The notes under the pieces are model-generated. The model worked only from the letters and a program-made list of their open reading frames with translations, searched no databases and was not told the DNA's origin. The translations under genes and the position numbers were made by a program. From positions 248,001-312,000 of the forward strand of contig JAEUQK010000020.1 in the NCBI GenBank assembly GCA_016789265.1: DNA of 64,000 nucleotides, given 5' to 3'. This document shows positions 26,788 through 35,996 of the stretch, in pieces; positions within the stretch are counted from its first letter, which is position 1; the number at the start of each line of letters is the position of its first letter. This DNA comes from Blastocatellia bacterium (GTDB taxonomy: Bacteria > Acidobacteriota > Blastocatellia > Pyrinomonadales > Pyrinomonadaceae).

Positions 26788-27438
26788 ATGGGAAAAGTTC
26801 ACGTTAGTGCTTTTGCAATTTCGCTTGATGGCTTTTCAGCCGGGCCGGATCAGAGTCTGGAACACCCCTTGGGCGTGAACGGCACGGATATGATGGGGTG
26901 GTTCTTCCCGACAAAAACCTTTATCGATCAGCACGGAGCCGGTGAAGGCGGCGAGACCGGTGTCGATAACGACTTCGCCATGAAGAGCATGACCGGCAAT
27001 GGAGCGTGGATACTGGGCCGCAACATGTTCGGCCCGATCCGCGGACCTTGGCCCGACGATGAATGGAAAGGCTGGTGGGGCGACGAACCGCCGTATCATG
27101 TCCCGACCTTTGTGCTGACGCATTACGCTCGGGAGCCGATAGTGATGAAAGGCGGAACGACCTTTTATTTCGTCACCGACGGCATTCAATCGGCACTCGA
27201 AAAAGCCAAAGCTGCTGCGGGTGATAAGGACATACGCATCGGCGGCGGAGCCTCGACCGTTCGTCAATATCTGAAAGAGCGCCTGATAGACGAACTTCAT
27301 CTTGCGCTGAGTCCGGTATTTTTGGGTCGCGGTGAATCGATCTTTGCAGGGCTTGATCTCCGCGAGCTAGGCTACAAGGTAGAGAAAACAGTACCAGGTG
27401 AGCGAGCCACCCATCTTATTATTTTCAAAGAGAATTAG
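26788..27438 (+). CDS. Dihydrofolate-reductase-fold protein (RibD C-terminal family)
   Basis: The ATG at 26788 gives 216 residues starting MGKVHVSAFAISLDGFSAG, the usual start of RibD-C/YyaP-type reductases; the frame extending up to 26707 overlaps the racemase and is rejected. It shows the NADPH-binding plan: GAWILGRNMFGP near residue 72, DIRIGGGASTVRQYLKERLIDELHLALSPVFLGRGE near 150-185. The enzyme probably reduces a small molecule with NADPH; the substrate is not known for this stand-alone group. It begins 11 bases after the racemase stop. Confidence 0.85.
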   Translation: MGKVHVSAFAISLDGFSAGPDQSLEHPLGVNGTDMMGWFFPTKTFIDQHGAGEGGETGVDNDFAMKSMTGNGAWILGRNMFGPIRGPWPDDEWKGWWGDEPPYHVPTFVLTHYAREPIVMKGGTTFYFVTDGIQSALEKAKAAAGDKDIRIGGGASTVRQYLKERLIDELHLALSPVFLGRGESIFAGLDLRELGYKVEKTVPGERATHLIIFKEN

Positions 27439-27450
27439 GCAAAATCAATT

Positions 27451-27472
27451 GGCGCATTTTCCGCGCCTTTTT
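27451..27472 (+). terminator. Terminator after the DHFR-like gene
   Basis: GGCGC (27451-27455) pairs with GCGCC (27463-27467), followed by five T residues. It closes the TIMP-like/racemase/reductase unit. Confidence 0.75.
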
Positions 27473-27498
27473 GGACGAGATTCCGTAAAAGGATTGAT

Positions 27499-28215
27499 AT
27501 GGATGTTCTTACATTGTCGTTGATCCTCGCCGCGACCGCCTTTCTTTTGGGACTGCTCGCAAAGATCGTCGATAAACGCATACTCGTAACGAGCGCGGTT
27601 CTTTTTGCGATCTACCTTGCGTTGGACGACTTTGTTACGGGCCTCCCGAACCTCTTTAAAGCACTTGATCTTATTCCGGGAGATTGGAATTGGACAGGCA
27701 AACTGTTCAGCCTTGTCCTTTCGGCGGTAGTGATCTTTGCCTTGAAACTTTCGCGTGATGCGGTCGGCTTGCACAAGCAGGAGCACTCCAGGATCGCCTG
27801 GATCGGTATCGCGTTATTTGTCGTTTGGGGGACTTGCCTCGGATTGCTTTTCAAGCCCGGTATGCCCAATGCGGAAACACTCGCTTTTCAGGCGACGATG
27901 CCGGGGCTGGCGGAAGAGATCGCTTGCAGAGGAATAGCCCCCGCGATCCTGCTCGGACTGATGAATCGCAAACCCGGTGTCGAAGACATTCCATGGTCCG
28001 TGATATTCGCGACTTCAGTAATGTTCGGGATCTGGCACTCGCTGAGTTTCTCCGGCGGGAGTTTAGGATTCGACATTATGTCAGGGCTTTTCCCATTCAT
28101 CGGAAGTATCCCAGGCGGATGGCTTCGTTTTAAGACCAAGAGCCTGTTCGCGCCAATATTAGGACATGCTCTTGCCAACGTCGCGTTTCACCTCGCAGGC
28201 TGGCTCTATGTTTGA
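27499..28215 (+). CDS. CPBP (Abi/CAAX-type) intramembrane metalloprotease
   Basis: The 238-residue protein has about seven membrane helices and the CPBP motifs in order: EEIACRG (motif 1, EExxxR) near residue 138, FGIWHSLSFSGG (motif 2, FxxxH) near 175 and ILGHALANVAFH (motif 3, HxxxN/D) near 223. These residues bind the catalytic zinc inside the membrane. Substrates in bacteria are mostly unknown; some members give bacteriocin self-immunity. No peptide gene is visible next to it, so no such role is claimed. Confidence 0.88.
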   Translation: MDVLTLSLILAATAFLLGLLAKIVDKRILVTSAVLFAIYLALDDFVTGLPNLFKALDLIPGDWNWTGKLFSLVLSAVVIFALKLSRDAVGLHKQEHSRIAWIGIALFVVWGTCLGLLFKPGMPNAETLAFQATMPGLAEEIACRGIAPAILLGLMNRKPGVEDIPWSVIFATSVMFGIWHSLSFSGGSLGFDIMSGLFPFIGSIPGGWLRFKTKSLFAPILGHALANVAFHLAGWLYV

Positions 28216-28263
28216 GACCAAGCGTCTCTAACAAATAACAGAAGTTTAAAGCATAATAGCCTG

Positions 28264-29781
28264 ATGAAAACTCTTCTAACGGCGGTTCTCCTCGGTTTCA
28301 GTACGTTTGCTATCGCGCAGAATCCGATCCGTGAATATCGCCAGGCACACGAGACTCGACTGCTGAACGAATTCGTTCAACTGCTCTCTATACCCAACGT
28401 TGCATCCGATACGTCAAACATCCGTAAAAATGCCGATTATCTTGTTGCGGAGATGCAGAAACGCGGTCTGAAGGCGCGGCTTCTTGAGGCCGCGAACAAC
28501 AAGGTGCCGCCGGTCGTTTATGGCGAATGGATGACGCCGGGAGCAACCAGGACGATCATTTTCTACGCCCATTACGACGGCCAGCCGACCGATCCGGCGG
28601 ATTGGACCGGCAGCAAGCCTTGGGAACCGGTACTGAGGTCGACATCGCTGGAAAAAGGCGGCAAAACCATTTCATTCCCGAAGGACGATGAAAAGATCGA
28701 TCCCGAATGGCGGCTATACGGGCGATCAACTTCTGACGATAAGGCTGGCGTGTTCGCGATCCTCACAGCGTTCGACGCGCTGATCGCTAAAGACATAAAG
28801 CCGACGGTCAATATCAAATTTTTCTTCGAGGGCGAAGAAGAAGCCGGTTCGTCGAACCTGAAAGAGGTATTGTCAAAGAACAAGGAGCGTCTGAAGGCCG
28901 ACGCATTCATTGTCTGTGACGGGCCGGTGCATCAATCGGGCCGCAAGCAGGTCGTCTTTGGCGTTCGCGGCGACGTGAATGTCGATCTCACCGTTTACGG
29001 AGCCAAGCGGCCGCTGCACAGCGGACATTACGGCAACTGGTCGCCGAACCCGGCGATGACGCTTGCCAGGCTGCTCGCGTCGATGAAGGACGCTTCGGGC
29101 AACATCACCGTCAAAGGATGGGCCGACGATGTGGTGCCTTTTGGACCGGTCGAGCTGAAAGCAATCAAAGAAGCCCCGCAGTACGACGACGAGATAAAGA
29201 AGCAGCTTGGGATCACGTTCACAGAGGGCGGCGGCACCAGCCTGCTTGAACGTATCAACCAGCCGTCGCTCAACATTAACGGCTTCAAGAGCGGCGATGT
29301 CGGCAGCCTTGCGAGAAACGTGATCCCCACAACAGCGACAGCCGTTCTCGATCTAAGGCTAGTGAAAGGCAACGACGTCGCGCGTCAGATCGAAAAGCTT
29401 CGCAAACATATTGAATCGCAGGGCTACTATGTGATCGATCGCGACCCGACAGATCCCGAGCGTCTCCAGCATCCCTTCATAGCCAAATTCACTCAGCGAG
29501 AGGGCGGATATAACGCACAGCGTACAAAGATGGACCTGCCGATCTCCATCGCCGTGATCAACGCCGTCCAGGCCGCGTCTGTTGAACCGATCGTGCGTAT
29601 GCCGAGCCTCGGCGGCAGTCTACCGTTGTCCATCATTGAGGAAACGCTTCAGATGCCGACCATCACCGTGCCGATCGCGAATTACGATAATAACCAGCAC
29701 GCCGAGAATGAGAATATTCGAATACAGAATCTTTGGGACGGGATCGAGATCTTCGCGTCGTTGATGACTATGAAGAATTAG
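28264..29781 (+). CDS. Exported M20-family metallopeptidase
   Basis: The 505-residue protein has a signal peptide (cleavage near AIAQ, residue 19) and the M20 layout with a catalytic domain interrupted by a dimerisation lid. Readable motifs are FYAHYDGQP near residue 103, GRSTSDDKAGV near 155 with the bridging Asp, FFEGEEEAGS near 190 with the general-base Glu and the metal-binding Glu, and a late His in NNQHAENENIR near 480. It likely cleaves dipeptides or C-terminal residues outside the cytoplasm, adding to the M1 peptidase upstream. The exact substrate is unknown. Confidence 0.92.
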   Translation: MKTLLTAVLLGFSTFAIAQNPIREYRQAHETRLLNEFVQLLSIPNVASDTSNIRKNADYLVAEMQKRGLKARLLEAANNKVPPVVYGEWMTPGATRTIIFYAHYDGQPTDPADWTGSKPWEPVLRSTSLEKGGKTISFPKDDEKIDPEWRLYGRSTSDDKAGVFAILTAFDALIAKDIKPTVNIKFFFEGEEEAGSSNLKEVLSKNKERLKADAFIVCDGPVHQSGRKQVVFGVRGDVNVDLTVYGAKRPLHSGHYGNWSPNPAMTLARLLASMKDASGNITVKGWADDVVPFGPVELKAIKEAPQYDDEIKKQLGITFTEGGGTSLLERINQPSLNINGFKSGDVGSLARNVIPTTATAVLDLRLVKGNDVARQIEKLRKHIESQGYYVIDRDPTDPERLQHPFIAKFTQREGGYNAQRTKMDLPISIAVINAVQAASVEPIVRMPSLGGSLPLSIIEETLQMPTITVPIANYDNNQHAENENIRIQNLWDGIEIFASLMTMKN

Positions 29782-29847
29782 CCAGGAATTAGCACAGATT
29801 TTCAAGAAAGAACTTTATTAAATTTGTGTGATTCGTGACATTCGTGG

Positions 29848-30645
29848 CTAACTTCTTAGGCGGTATACACCCGTCGTGACTCGCTCGGCGAAGCCTTCAT
29901 CGACGAGTTCGTGGTTGGCCTTGCCGGATTCCCAGCGATAAAAACCGAACTTCCCTGAAAGCTCGCCGAGCAGCGTCATGCCGCACATTTGCAGATAGGT
30001 GCGGGCCAGTTCGCGAACCGCATCTTCGCGTTTCATCTTCACGCCCATCTCTTTCGGAAACCGTGCTTCGGCCGTCGTCCAAATGTAGGTGAATTTCGGA
30101 ACGTAAACGACTTCCTGCGGGATGACCTTCATCCGCCGTTGGAGCTCGTCGAGAGCTTTGGTGAGGTCGGCCTTGTTCTTGAAATTGCAAGCATCCCGAA
30201 GGTCGCTAGTCGCCATTTCCCATTCCTTTCGAAGCACTTTCAAAACGAGTTGAGCGTTTTTCGAAAGCACGCCGCTTTCACCTTTTTTTGACCAGCCCCA
30301 GATCGCGTTGAATACAGGGATCATCCGCGGTGCAAGGAACATCGAATGCCCCTTGTAAACCTTGCCGTAAAAGACCCGTCCACGGGCAACGACCTGATCT
30401 TTCAGCACCCATGCAAGGCTTGCCTCAGGATCTTTTTGCACGTTTCGCGGCATATGAGCGTCGCGTCGGCCGCACACCGCGATGTAAACGGACGGCATCC
30501 GTTTTCGCTCGTCGGTCATGCCGAGACACATACCAATGTCCTCGACCAACGCTTCTACATCCTCGACGGTCGATACCTTTAGCGAATCTTCACGCCGCCA
30601 TTTGCGGTCGCGGTACTGTTCAAATTCCTCCGGCAGAACCGACAT
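29848..30645 (-). CDS. Winged-helix protein, possibly AlkZ-related
   Basis: From ATG 30645 the protein has 265 residues. It has no signal peptide and is rich in basic residues, with several helix-turn-helix-like segments: KNAQLVLKVLRKEWEMATSDLRDACNFKNKADLTKALDEL (about residues 136-175) looks like a winged helix, and VRELARTYLQMCGMTLLGELSGKFGFYRWE near 215-245 resembles the DNA-binding part of AlkZ/YcaQ-type winged-helix proteins. The QxQ-type catalytic motif of true AlkZ glycosylases is not seen. A nucleic-acid role is inferred; the family call is tentative. Confidence 0.55.
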   Translation of the reverse strand: MSVLPEEFEQYRDRKWRREDSLKVSTVEDVEALVEDIGMCLGMTDERKRMPSVYIAVCGRRDAHMPRNVQKDPEASLAWVLKDQVVARGRVFYGKVYKGHSMFLAPRMIPVFNAIWGWSKKGESGVLSKNAQLVLKVLRKEWEMATSDLRDACNFKNKADLTKALDELQRRMKVIPQEVVYVPKFTYIWTTAEARFPKEMGVKMKREDAVRELARTYLQMCGMTLLGELSGKFGFYRWESGKANHELVDEGFAERVTTGVYRLRS

Positions 30646-30662
30646 GCGGATATTAAAACACA

Positions 30663-30691
30663 ATGGGCAGGAAAACGTGTTTCCCGCCCAT
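30663..30691 (-). terminator. Terminator of the glycine-zipper protein gene
   Basis: ATGGGC (30663-30668) pairs with GCCCAT (30686-30691) and GGAAA with TTTCC inside, with one mismatch. On the minus strand it lies just after the stop at 30716 and is followed by TGTGTTTTAAT. Confidence 0.65.
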
Positions 30692-30715
30692 GTTTCTTAT
30701 CGAGTTGAATGTTGC

Positions 30716-32314
30716 CTAATTCTCGCTTGAAGGCTGATCACCGCGGATAGGCGAAGAAGATTGGATCGTCAATGTCGATCCCTGGTTCAGCTTTACATCA
30801 TCCCGGCCTGTTGCGATGACCGAACCGGCACCTGCTCCGCCGCCAATTATTGCTCCGATAGCCGCTCCCTTAAGTCCTCCGGCGATCGCGCCTATGATCG
30901 CACCTGCACCAGCCCCGATGCCGCCGCGTTTCGCGGTTTCCTTGGTCTGGCTGTCGCCCTTTGCGGTCCCTTCATTATCGACCTTTACGACCTTGCCGTA
31001 CTGGTCCTTGATTCCCTGGAGCGACCCGGCAAAGTCATAACGCTGGCCGTTTCGAAGCGTGATGGATTCGAAATTGAAAGTGATGTTAGAGCTTCCCGAG
31101 ACGCGTCCCGAACGGCCTACGCCGCTGATATAGCCTTCGATCGTAGCGCCGCGAAACTCTGACGGTGATTGAACAGTCAGCTTAAAGCGATCGTTGTTTT
31201 GCGAAACCTTTGTATCGATCAGGTTCTCGAGGATCGCGGTAATGACCGTGCCGTTCGGTACGACGAATTCGCCGGTGCGTCCCTGACCCATGGTCGGATT
31301 CGGTAAATTGCCTGTGCGGTTGTCATCCGGATCGTTGCTCGAATAATCGGCGGCAGGCTGTCCGCCGGCGTCGATTCCAAGCTGGGCGACCGCGTCGGTC
31401 TTTGAATAGACGCTCTCAGCAAAAATGGTTTCCTTTAGATAATCGGTCGTAATTCGCCGCGTTACTTTCAACGTTTGTCCGTTGTCTTCGGACGTGAACG
31501 TGATGGTGTAATCGGTTTCACCGCCAAGCGATGAGACGATCAATGTCTGCCCGCGCAAGGTCGTTTTAAGGCGAACCGTACGGCCGTTAGAACGCTCGAC
31601 CTTTTCACGTCCATCTGCGGTGACCGTTACGGGCTGAGCCTTTGAGGTGGCGAGCGTTACCTGATTTCCTCGAACATCGAGCGCGATCTGTTCCGGTGCT
31701 TCCAGTTTCGATTCGAGGTCCTGCTTGTCCGCATCCTGAACTCCCGAACTCGACAATATGTCTGCAATGCTCTCGCTGCGTCCCGCATCAAGCGAGTAGG
31801 TTCCCGTAAGTCCGGTGCTCGCACGTGCCGGTATCGGATCGATCGAGGTCCCGCGCGAGGCGTTTGAGATACGCCCGGCCCAATCGGGAGTTACGCCGTA
31901 GTTGCCGGCAAGATCCGAGATGGTCTTTTTCAGGTCGTCCCAATCGGTTTGGAGACGACGGTTCAGGGTCATTGTCCGTAGTGATCCTTCAACGTCTTTT
32001 GCGGCGTCAATGATCTCGTTCACGTCATCCCGGTTCTCGCGTTTTGCGACAAAGTTGTCGTCAAACGCGGTCACCTTTTCCTGCAGGTTTCGCAAGCTTC
32101 GGTTCACGTCGGCTGTATTAACGCGCCCCGCCGAGTTGTTCTTTATCTCGTACTCGAGGCCGTATTTGAAATCGTCAACCTGAGAATTCAGACTGCGAAC
32201 GAGGTCGCGCACCTGGCGCTCGTTTCGCGTCTGTGCGTCGGCAACCGAAGCAACGCCGAACATAACCAAACCAAAGACCGCAAACGACAAAGCGACAGCT
32301 GTAAAACGTTTCAT
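30716..32314 (-). CDS. Large exported protein with C-terminal glycine zipper, unknown
   Basis: The ATG at 32314 (RBS AAGGAA) gives 532 residues with a signal peptide ending ADAQ near residue 28. The N-terminal ~150 residues are helical and charged. The middle (~150-390) holds repeated beta-rich segments, including TGTYSLDAGRSESIADIL and LDVRGNQVTLATSKAQPVTV. Near residue 460-505 is a glycine zipper (GGIGAGAGAIIGAIAGG and AAIGAIIGGGAGAGS) able to pack in or through a membrane. The residues 330-440 region (VPNGTVITAILENLIDTKVSQ) recalls acidobacterial proteins annotated YMGG-like. An envelope location is likely; function unknown. Confidence 0.7.
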   Translation of the reverse strand: MKRFTAVALSFAVFGLVMFGVASVADAQTRNERQVRDLVRSLNSQVDDFKYGLEYEIKNNSAGRVNTADVNRSLRNLQEKVTAFDDNFVAKRENRDDVNEIIDAAKDVEGSLRTMTLNRRLQTDWDDLKKTISDLAGNYGVTPDWAGRISNASRGTSIDPIPARASTGLTGTYSLDAGRSESIADILSSSGVQDADKQDLESKLEAPEQIALDVRGNQVTLATSKAQPVTVTADGREKVERSNGRTVRLKTTLRGQTLIVSSLGGETDYTITFTSEDNGQTLKVTRRITTDYLKETIFAESVYSKTDAVAQLGIDAGGQPAADYSSNDPDDNRTGNLPNPTMGQGRTGEFVVPNGTVITAILENLIDTKVSQNNDRFKLTVQSPSEFRGATIEGYISGVGRSGRVSGSSNITFNFESITLRNGQRYDFAGSLQGIKDQYGKVVKVDNEGTAKGDSQTKETAKRGGIGAGAGAIIGAIAGGLKGAAIGAIIGGGAGAGSVIATGRDDVKLNQGSTLTIQSSSPIRGDQPSSEN

Positions 32315-32475
32315 TTCCTTATCTCCGAATCGAAAAAAGCCGGGCACACGTCAGCCCACATTCGTTTGAAGCACATTTCATACCAAACGTTGTCAGGTTT
32401 ACAGGGCGGCCGGGAAAGCGCGTTCGCTATGCTAGAATTTTATGTTAGACACCAACATTTACAGCGAGGTAGAAC

Positions 32476-32904
32476 ATGGCGGGAAGTGAATACAAGGCAA
32501 CTGTAAGATACGCCGGCGACGAACTTTTTATCGGAACTAGCCCCGGCAGCGTCAGCGTAGCTATTGACGTTAAAGGAGATAGGAAATCGGCACCGACCCC
32601 GATGGAGATGCTGCTGATATCGGTGGCCGCGTGTACGGCGGCCGACGTGTCGTCGATAATGGAAAAGAAACGGCAGGATGTTCGCGAATATCTTGTTGAG
32701 GTAACGGGGACGCGAGTCGAGGAGCACCCGAGGAAGTTTACCGCATTCCACGTCCACCATATCGTGCGCGGCCGCAACGTTTCGGAACAGGCCTTAGCCC
32801 ATGCGATAGAACTTTCAGACCAGAAATATTGCTCCGTAGCCGCGACTGTCAGGCCGACGGCAGAGATAACTACCAGCTACGAGATCAAAGAAATAGAGGT
32901 GTGA
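32476..32904 (+). CDS. OsmC-family protein
   Basis: The 142-residue protein is full length for OsmC/Ohr. It has GKSAPTPME-like start of the active-site helix (KSAPTPMEMLLISVAACTAAD, first Cys near residue 55) and the second conserved Cys in SDQKYCSVAATVRP near 119. OsmC/Ohr proteins reduce organic hydroperoxides in the cytoplasm using these two cysteines. The YhfA-like OsmC subgroup is the best fit, because the two flanking motifs differ from Ohr. The RBS GCGAGG precedes the ATG. It lies 3 kb from a peroxide-response cassette but is not in the same unit. Confidence 0.88.
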   Translation: MAGSEYKATVRYAGDELFIGTSPGSVSVAIDVKGDRKSAPTPMEMLLISVAACTAADVSSIMEKKRQDVREYLVEVTGTRVEEHPRKFTAFHVHHIVRGRNVSEQALAHAIELSDQKYCSVAATVRPTAEITTSYEIKEIEV

Positions 32905-32947
32905 ACTAAACACCAGTCGATTGCCGTAGTTCGTTACCCAAACGATT

Positions 32948-35182
32948 ATGAAGCCAATATTGCTCACGCTCTTACTGTTAGTCCCTGTATCGATCTTCAA
33001 CGCGCAAATCCCGCTTGCGACCCAGGTCCAGATCTTAAAGGCTGAAGACGCTCGACGATATGACAAGACGCTGGAGGATCTGATGAAAAGTCCGAATGCG
33101 GCAGTTCGGATCAGGGCCGCACTTTCGGCAGGACGGATCGGCGATGCGGCGGCGGTGCCGGCATTAGTGAGAATGCTAAATGGAGACGCATCCGAGAAGG
33201 CTCGGGAAATGGCGGCTTTTGCGCTTGGCGAGATCGAATCGCTCGATGCGGCGGACGCGATCAGGATCGCTCTTGGGGAGACCGCGAGAGTGCAAATGCC
33301 AGGCGCTGAAAAAGCGAATGTCCGAGGCCGACTCGTCGAGGCTGCGGGAAAGATCGTCGCTGCCAATGCACAGTCGGAACCACGAGCGGCAGCCGGTGTG
33401 GCGGAAAAAAACAAGGAACTGAAAGAGGCGATCCTTTTTTCGCTTGAGCGGGAACTGCAGAGCAAGACCGACACGAATAAGGAGACGATCCTGCTTGCCC
33501 TGACCGCGGCCCTTCGTGCCCGGCCTGAGAAATCGGATGAGACGATCCGTAAATTCCTTGCTTTTACAGACCCCGACATAGTGGCCACAGCACTCAATAC
33601 GTTGACCCGCCTGCGGTCAAAAAATGCGAACCGCGATGCACGTGACCTCCTGGAAACGCATACTCATGCGATCGTTCGGGCAAACGCAGCCCGCGTTCTG
33701 GGAGCGGCTGAAGACAAGGAAGCGGTCGATCTGCTGATCAAGGCAGCGACGATGGATACAGACAGCCGCGTGCGCGTCGCGGCGATCCGTTCGCTGGCAA
33801 CGTTAAAGGATGCTAAAGCGGCCGATCCGCTTTTGAAACGAGGCGAAGAACTGCTTGCGGCATATTCGAAGGCGAAGAAGCCAAACTTCAAGCCCGTGGA
33901 ACAGAATGAGTTCATCGAGGTGGCAGCCGCGCTCGGGCGAATACTTGCAAATACGGATAACGAACGTGCAGATAAACTGTTTGCCGATTTTGGAAAGCTG
34001 GATAAGGGCCACACGCCGGAGGTTTACATTGCGCGTATTCGCGTCGGGCCGAAACGCGGAGACGGTAGTTCGCCGGAGCTAACCGACTGGCGGCAGTACA
34101 GCACCCTCGCACAGATCGTCGGTGAATTTGCCGCGATCGAGCCGAAGAGCGAAGTCGGAAAACAGATGAAAACCGAGGCTCCCGGCATCATCCGTCCACT
34201 TGCGAAAGCCTTTGCAGAGGCGGACCCAGCAACCGAAGGTAAACGAATGATGGCCGGGCCCGATGCTCTTCAGGCATTTGCGCGATTTAAGACAGATGAT
34301 CTTGGCGAAGTGTTGAGGACAGCATTGAAAAACAAGGATGTTCAGATGCGCGCGACAGCGGCCGGGCTTATTGCGGACGTTCCGCCAACGGACGAAAACA
34401 TCGACTCACTAAACGAAGCGTTCGACTATGCGTGGAAGAACGACGTTGAAAGCAATGACGCGATCCTAGCGACATTGGATGCACTTTTTAAGCTGGATAA
34501 GAAAGGTGCGCGAGGAACGGTAAGCGCTTTTCTTTTGGCGACCGCGTCTCCCGACCAGCTTGTTCGAATAAAAGCATTGCAGATACTCAAGGACGACGAT
34601 TATAAAAATAAGCGCGAGCTTCAAGAATATTTGGCGTCTACGGCTGCAAAAAATACTGTACACGTGCAGCCTTTTGGAGGTAAGGGGACAAAGATCGGCC
34701 AGATCCTTACTAAGGACGCAGACTACCGACGAGCATTGTCGCGCAAGAACGGTACGATCCGTGCTGTCTTAACAACGCAGAAAGGGACATTCACTATCGA
34801 GTTTTTGCCCGAGGATGCTCCGTTGACAGTCGATAATTTCGTGAAGCTGGCTCGGGCCGGATATTTCAACGGGCTGGAAGTACATCGCGTGGTTCCGAAT
34901 TTTGTGATGCAGGATGGCGACCCGCGCGGTGATGGTAATGGCGGGCCGGGCTGGTCGATCAGGTGCGAGGTCAATATGATCCCATACGAACGAGGTGCGG
35001 TCGGCATGGCTTTGTCGGGTAAAGATACCGGCGGTTCGCAATGGTTCGTAACGCATTCGCCGCAGCCACATCTCGACGGCGGCTACACCGTTTTCGGTCG
35101 AGTGAACGAAACCGGAATGAAAGTCGTAGATAAGATCGTGCGGGGAGATAAGATCTTGAGCGTGCGGATTATTGGTCGATAG
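32948..35182 (+). CDS. HEAT-repeat protein fused to a cyclophilin domain, exported
   Basis: The 744-residue protein has a signal peptide (cleavage near FNAQ, residue 20). Residues ~35-560 are alpha-helical HEAT repeats: clear units include PNAAVRIRAALSAGRIGD, DSRVRVAAIRSLATLKD and KDVQMRATAAGLIAD. Residues ~595-744 are a cyclophilin domain with the active-site EVHRVVPNFVMQDGDP near 640 (catalytic Arg) and GSQWFVTHSPQPHLDGGYTVFGRV. The isomerase would thus be attached to a long protein-binding solenoid, presumably to bring it to particular exported substrates. The isomerase activity follows from the family; the target is unknown. Confidence 0.9.
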   Translation: MKPILLTLLLLVPVSIFNAQIPLATQVQILKAEDARRYDKTLEDLMKSPNAAVRIRAALSAGRIGDAAAVPALVRMLNGDASEKAREMAAFALGEIESLDAADAIRIALGETARVQMPGAEKANVRGRLVEAAGKIVAANAQSEPRAAAGVAEKNKELKEAILFSLERELQSKTDTNKETILLALTAALRARPEKSDETIRKFLAFTDPDIVATALNTLTRLRSKNANRDARDLLETHTHAIVRANAARVLGAAEDKEAVDLLIKAATMDTDSRVRVAAIRSLATLKDAKAADPLLKRGEELLAAYSKAKKPNFKPVEQNEFIEVAAALGRILANTDNERADKLFADFGKLDKGHTPEVYIARIRVGPKRGDGSSPELTDWRQYSTLAQIVGEFAAIEPKSEVGKQMKTEAPGIIRPLAKAFAEADPATEGKRMMAGPDALQAFARFKTDDLGEVLRTALKNKDVQMRATAAGLIADVPPTDENIDSLNEAFDYAWKNDVESNDAILATLDALFKLDKKGARGTVSAFLLATASPDQLVRIKALQILKDDDYKNKRELQEYLASTAAKNTVHVQPFGGKGTKIGQILTKDADYRRALSRKNGTIRAVLTTQKGTFTIEFLPEDAPLTVDNFVKLARAGYFNGLEVHRVVPNFVMQDGDPRGDGNGGPGWSIRCEVNMIPYERGAVGMALSGKDTGGSQWFVTHSPQPHLDGGYTVFGRVNETGMKVVDKIVRGDKILSVRIIGR

Positions 35183-35342
35183 AGTGAAGTTTCGCTGAAA
35201 CTCGGCCCTAGATTCGAACAGAATGTACAGGATAGACAGGATATTTCGCGCACTAAACGGTTCGATCTGATCCTGACTATCCTTTGGATCCTGTCTGAAT
35301 GATTCCAGTGGCCATTCTGAACTCGGAGGCGAATAACCCAAT

Positions 35343-35864
35343 ATGCAGGAAATCGAACATCGCAGCATGTCCGGGCTTTCAAAGGAAGAACGCCGTCAGG
35401 TCGAGATCGAGCAGGGGCTCGACAATCTCTCTCATTATCTTGACGGTCTGTTTCGGGTACCTTTTACCGGGTGGCGGTTCGGGCTTGATGCCTTGATCGG
35501 GCTGATACCAAATGTCGGAGACACGCTGACATCGTTCGCGTCGTTTTACATTCTGCTTGCGGGCGTGCGTTACGGCGTGCCTAAGATCACGCTGCTGAGA
35601 ATGGCGTTCAACATCGGGCTGGATTATCTTGTCGGGATGATACCGTTCATCGGTGACGCATTCGATTTTGTATGGAAGGCGAATAAGCAGAACATGGATC
35701 TCATACGCGAGCGTGCGGCAGGCCATGGACAAGGAAAGACGAGCGATTATGTTTTTGTATTTGCTATCATAGGCGTGCTTATTCTGGTCCTGATCGGCTC
35801 TATTGCCGTGAGCGTATATGTGATAGGCGCGATCGTTAATGAGATCATTACCGGAAATATCTAG
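35343..35864 (+). CDS. DUF4112 membrane protein
   Basis: The 173-residue protein matches the DUF4112 plan: a start helix with LDNLSHYLDGLFRVPFTG, then GLDALIGLIPNVGDTLTSFASFYI, and a second similar unit LDYLVGMIPFIGDAFDFVWKANKQN. Each unit has an IP-x-x-GD motif between hydrophobic segments. A third hydrophobic helix near the C-terminus follows a basic loop. It is an inner-membrane protein of unknown function. Start ATG 35343. A strong bidirectional terminator follows. Confidence 0.88.
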   Translation: MQEIEHRSMSGLSKEERRQVEIEQGLDNLSHYLDGLFRVPFTGWRFGLDALIGLIPNVGDTLTSFASFYILLAGVRYGVPKITLLRMAFNIGLDYLVGMIPFIGDAFDFVWKANKQNMDLIRERAAGHGQGKTSDYVFVFAIIGVLILVLIGSIAVSVYVIGAIVNEIITGNI

Positions 35865-35904
35865 GGGAAATCGGATCGAATGACCTGTTGGGAGATCCAA
35901 ATGG

Positions 35905-35935
35905 AAAAGAGCGAGCTTCGTAGCCCGCTCTTTTT
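35905..35935. terminator. Bidirectional terminator
   Basis: AAAAGAGCG (35905-35913) pairs with CGCTCTTTT (35926-35934), with AGC/GCT completing the stem and a single mismatch; T-runs follow on both strands. It ends the DUF4112 gene and the convergent peroxide cassette. Confidence 0.8.
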
Positions 35936-35996
35936 AGTTTCAGTCCTTTTATAGCCAAGTGGCAACCTCCCTACCGGTTGGGTTTCCACCTTTAGT

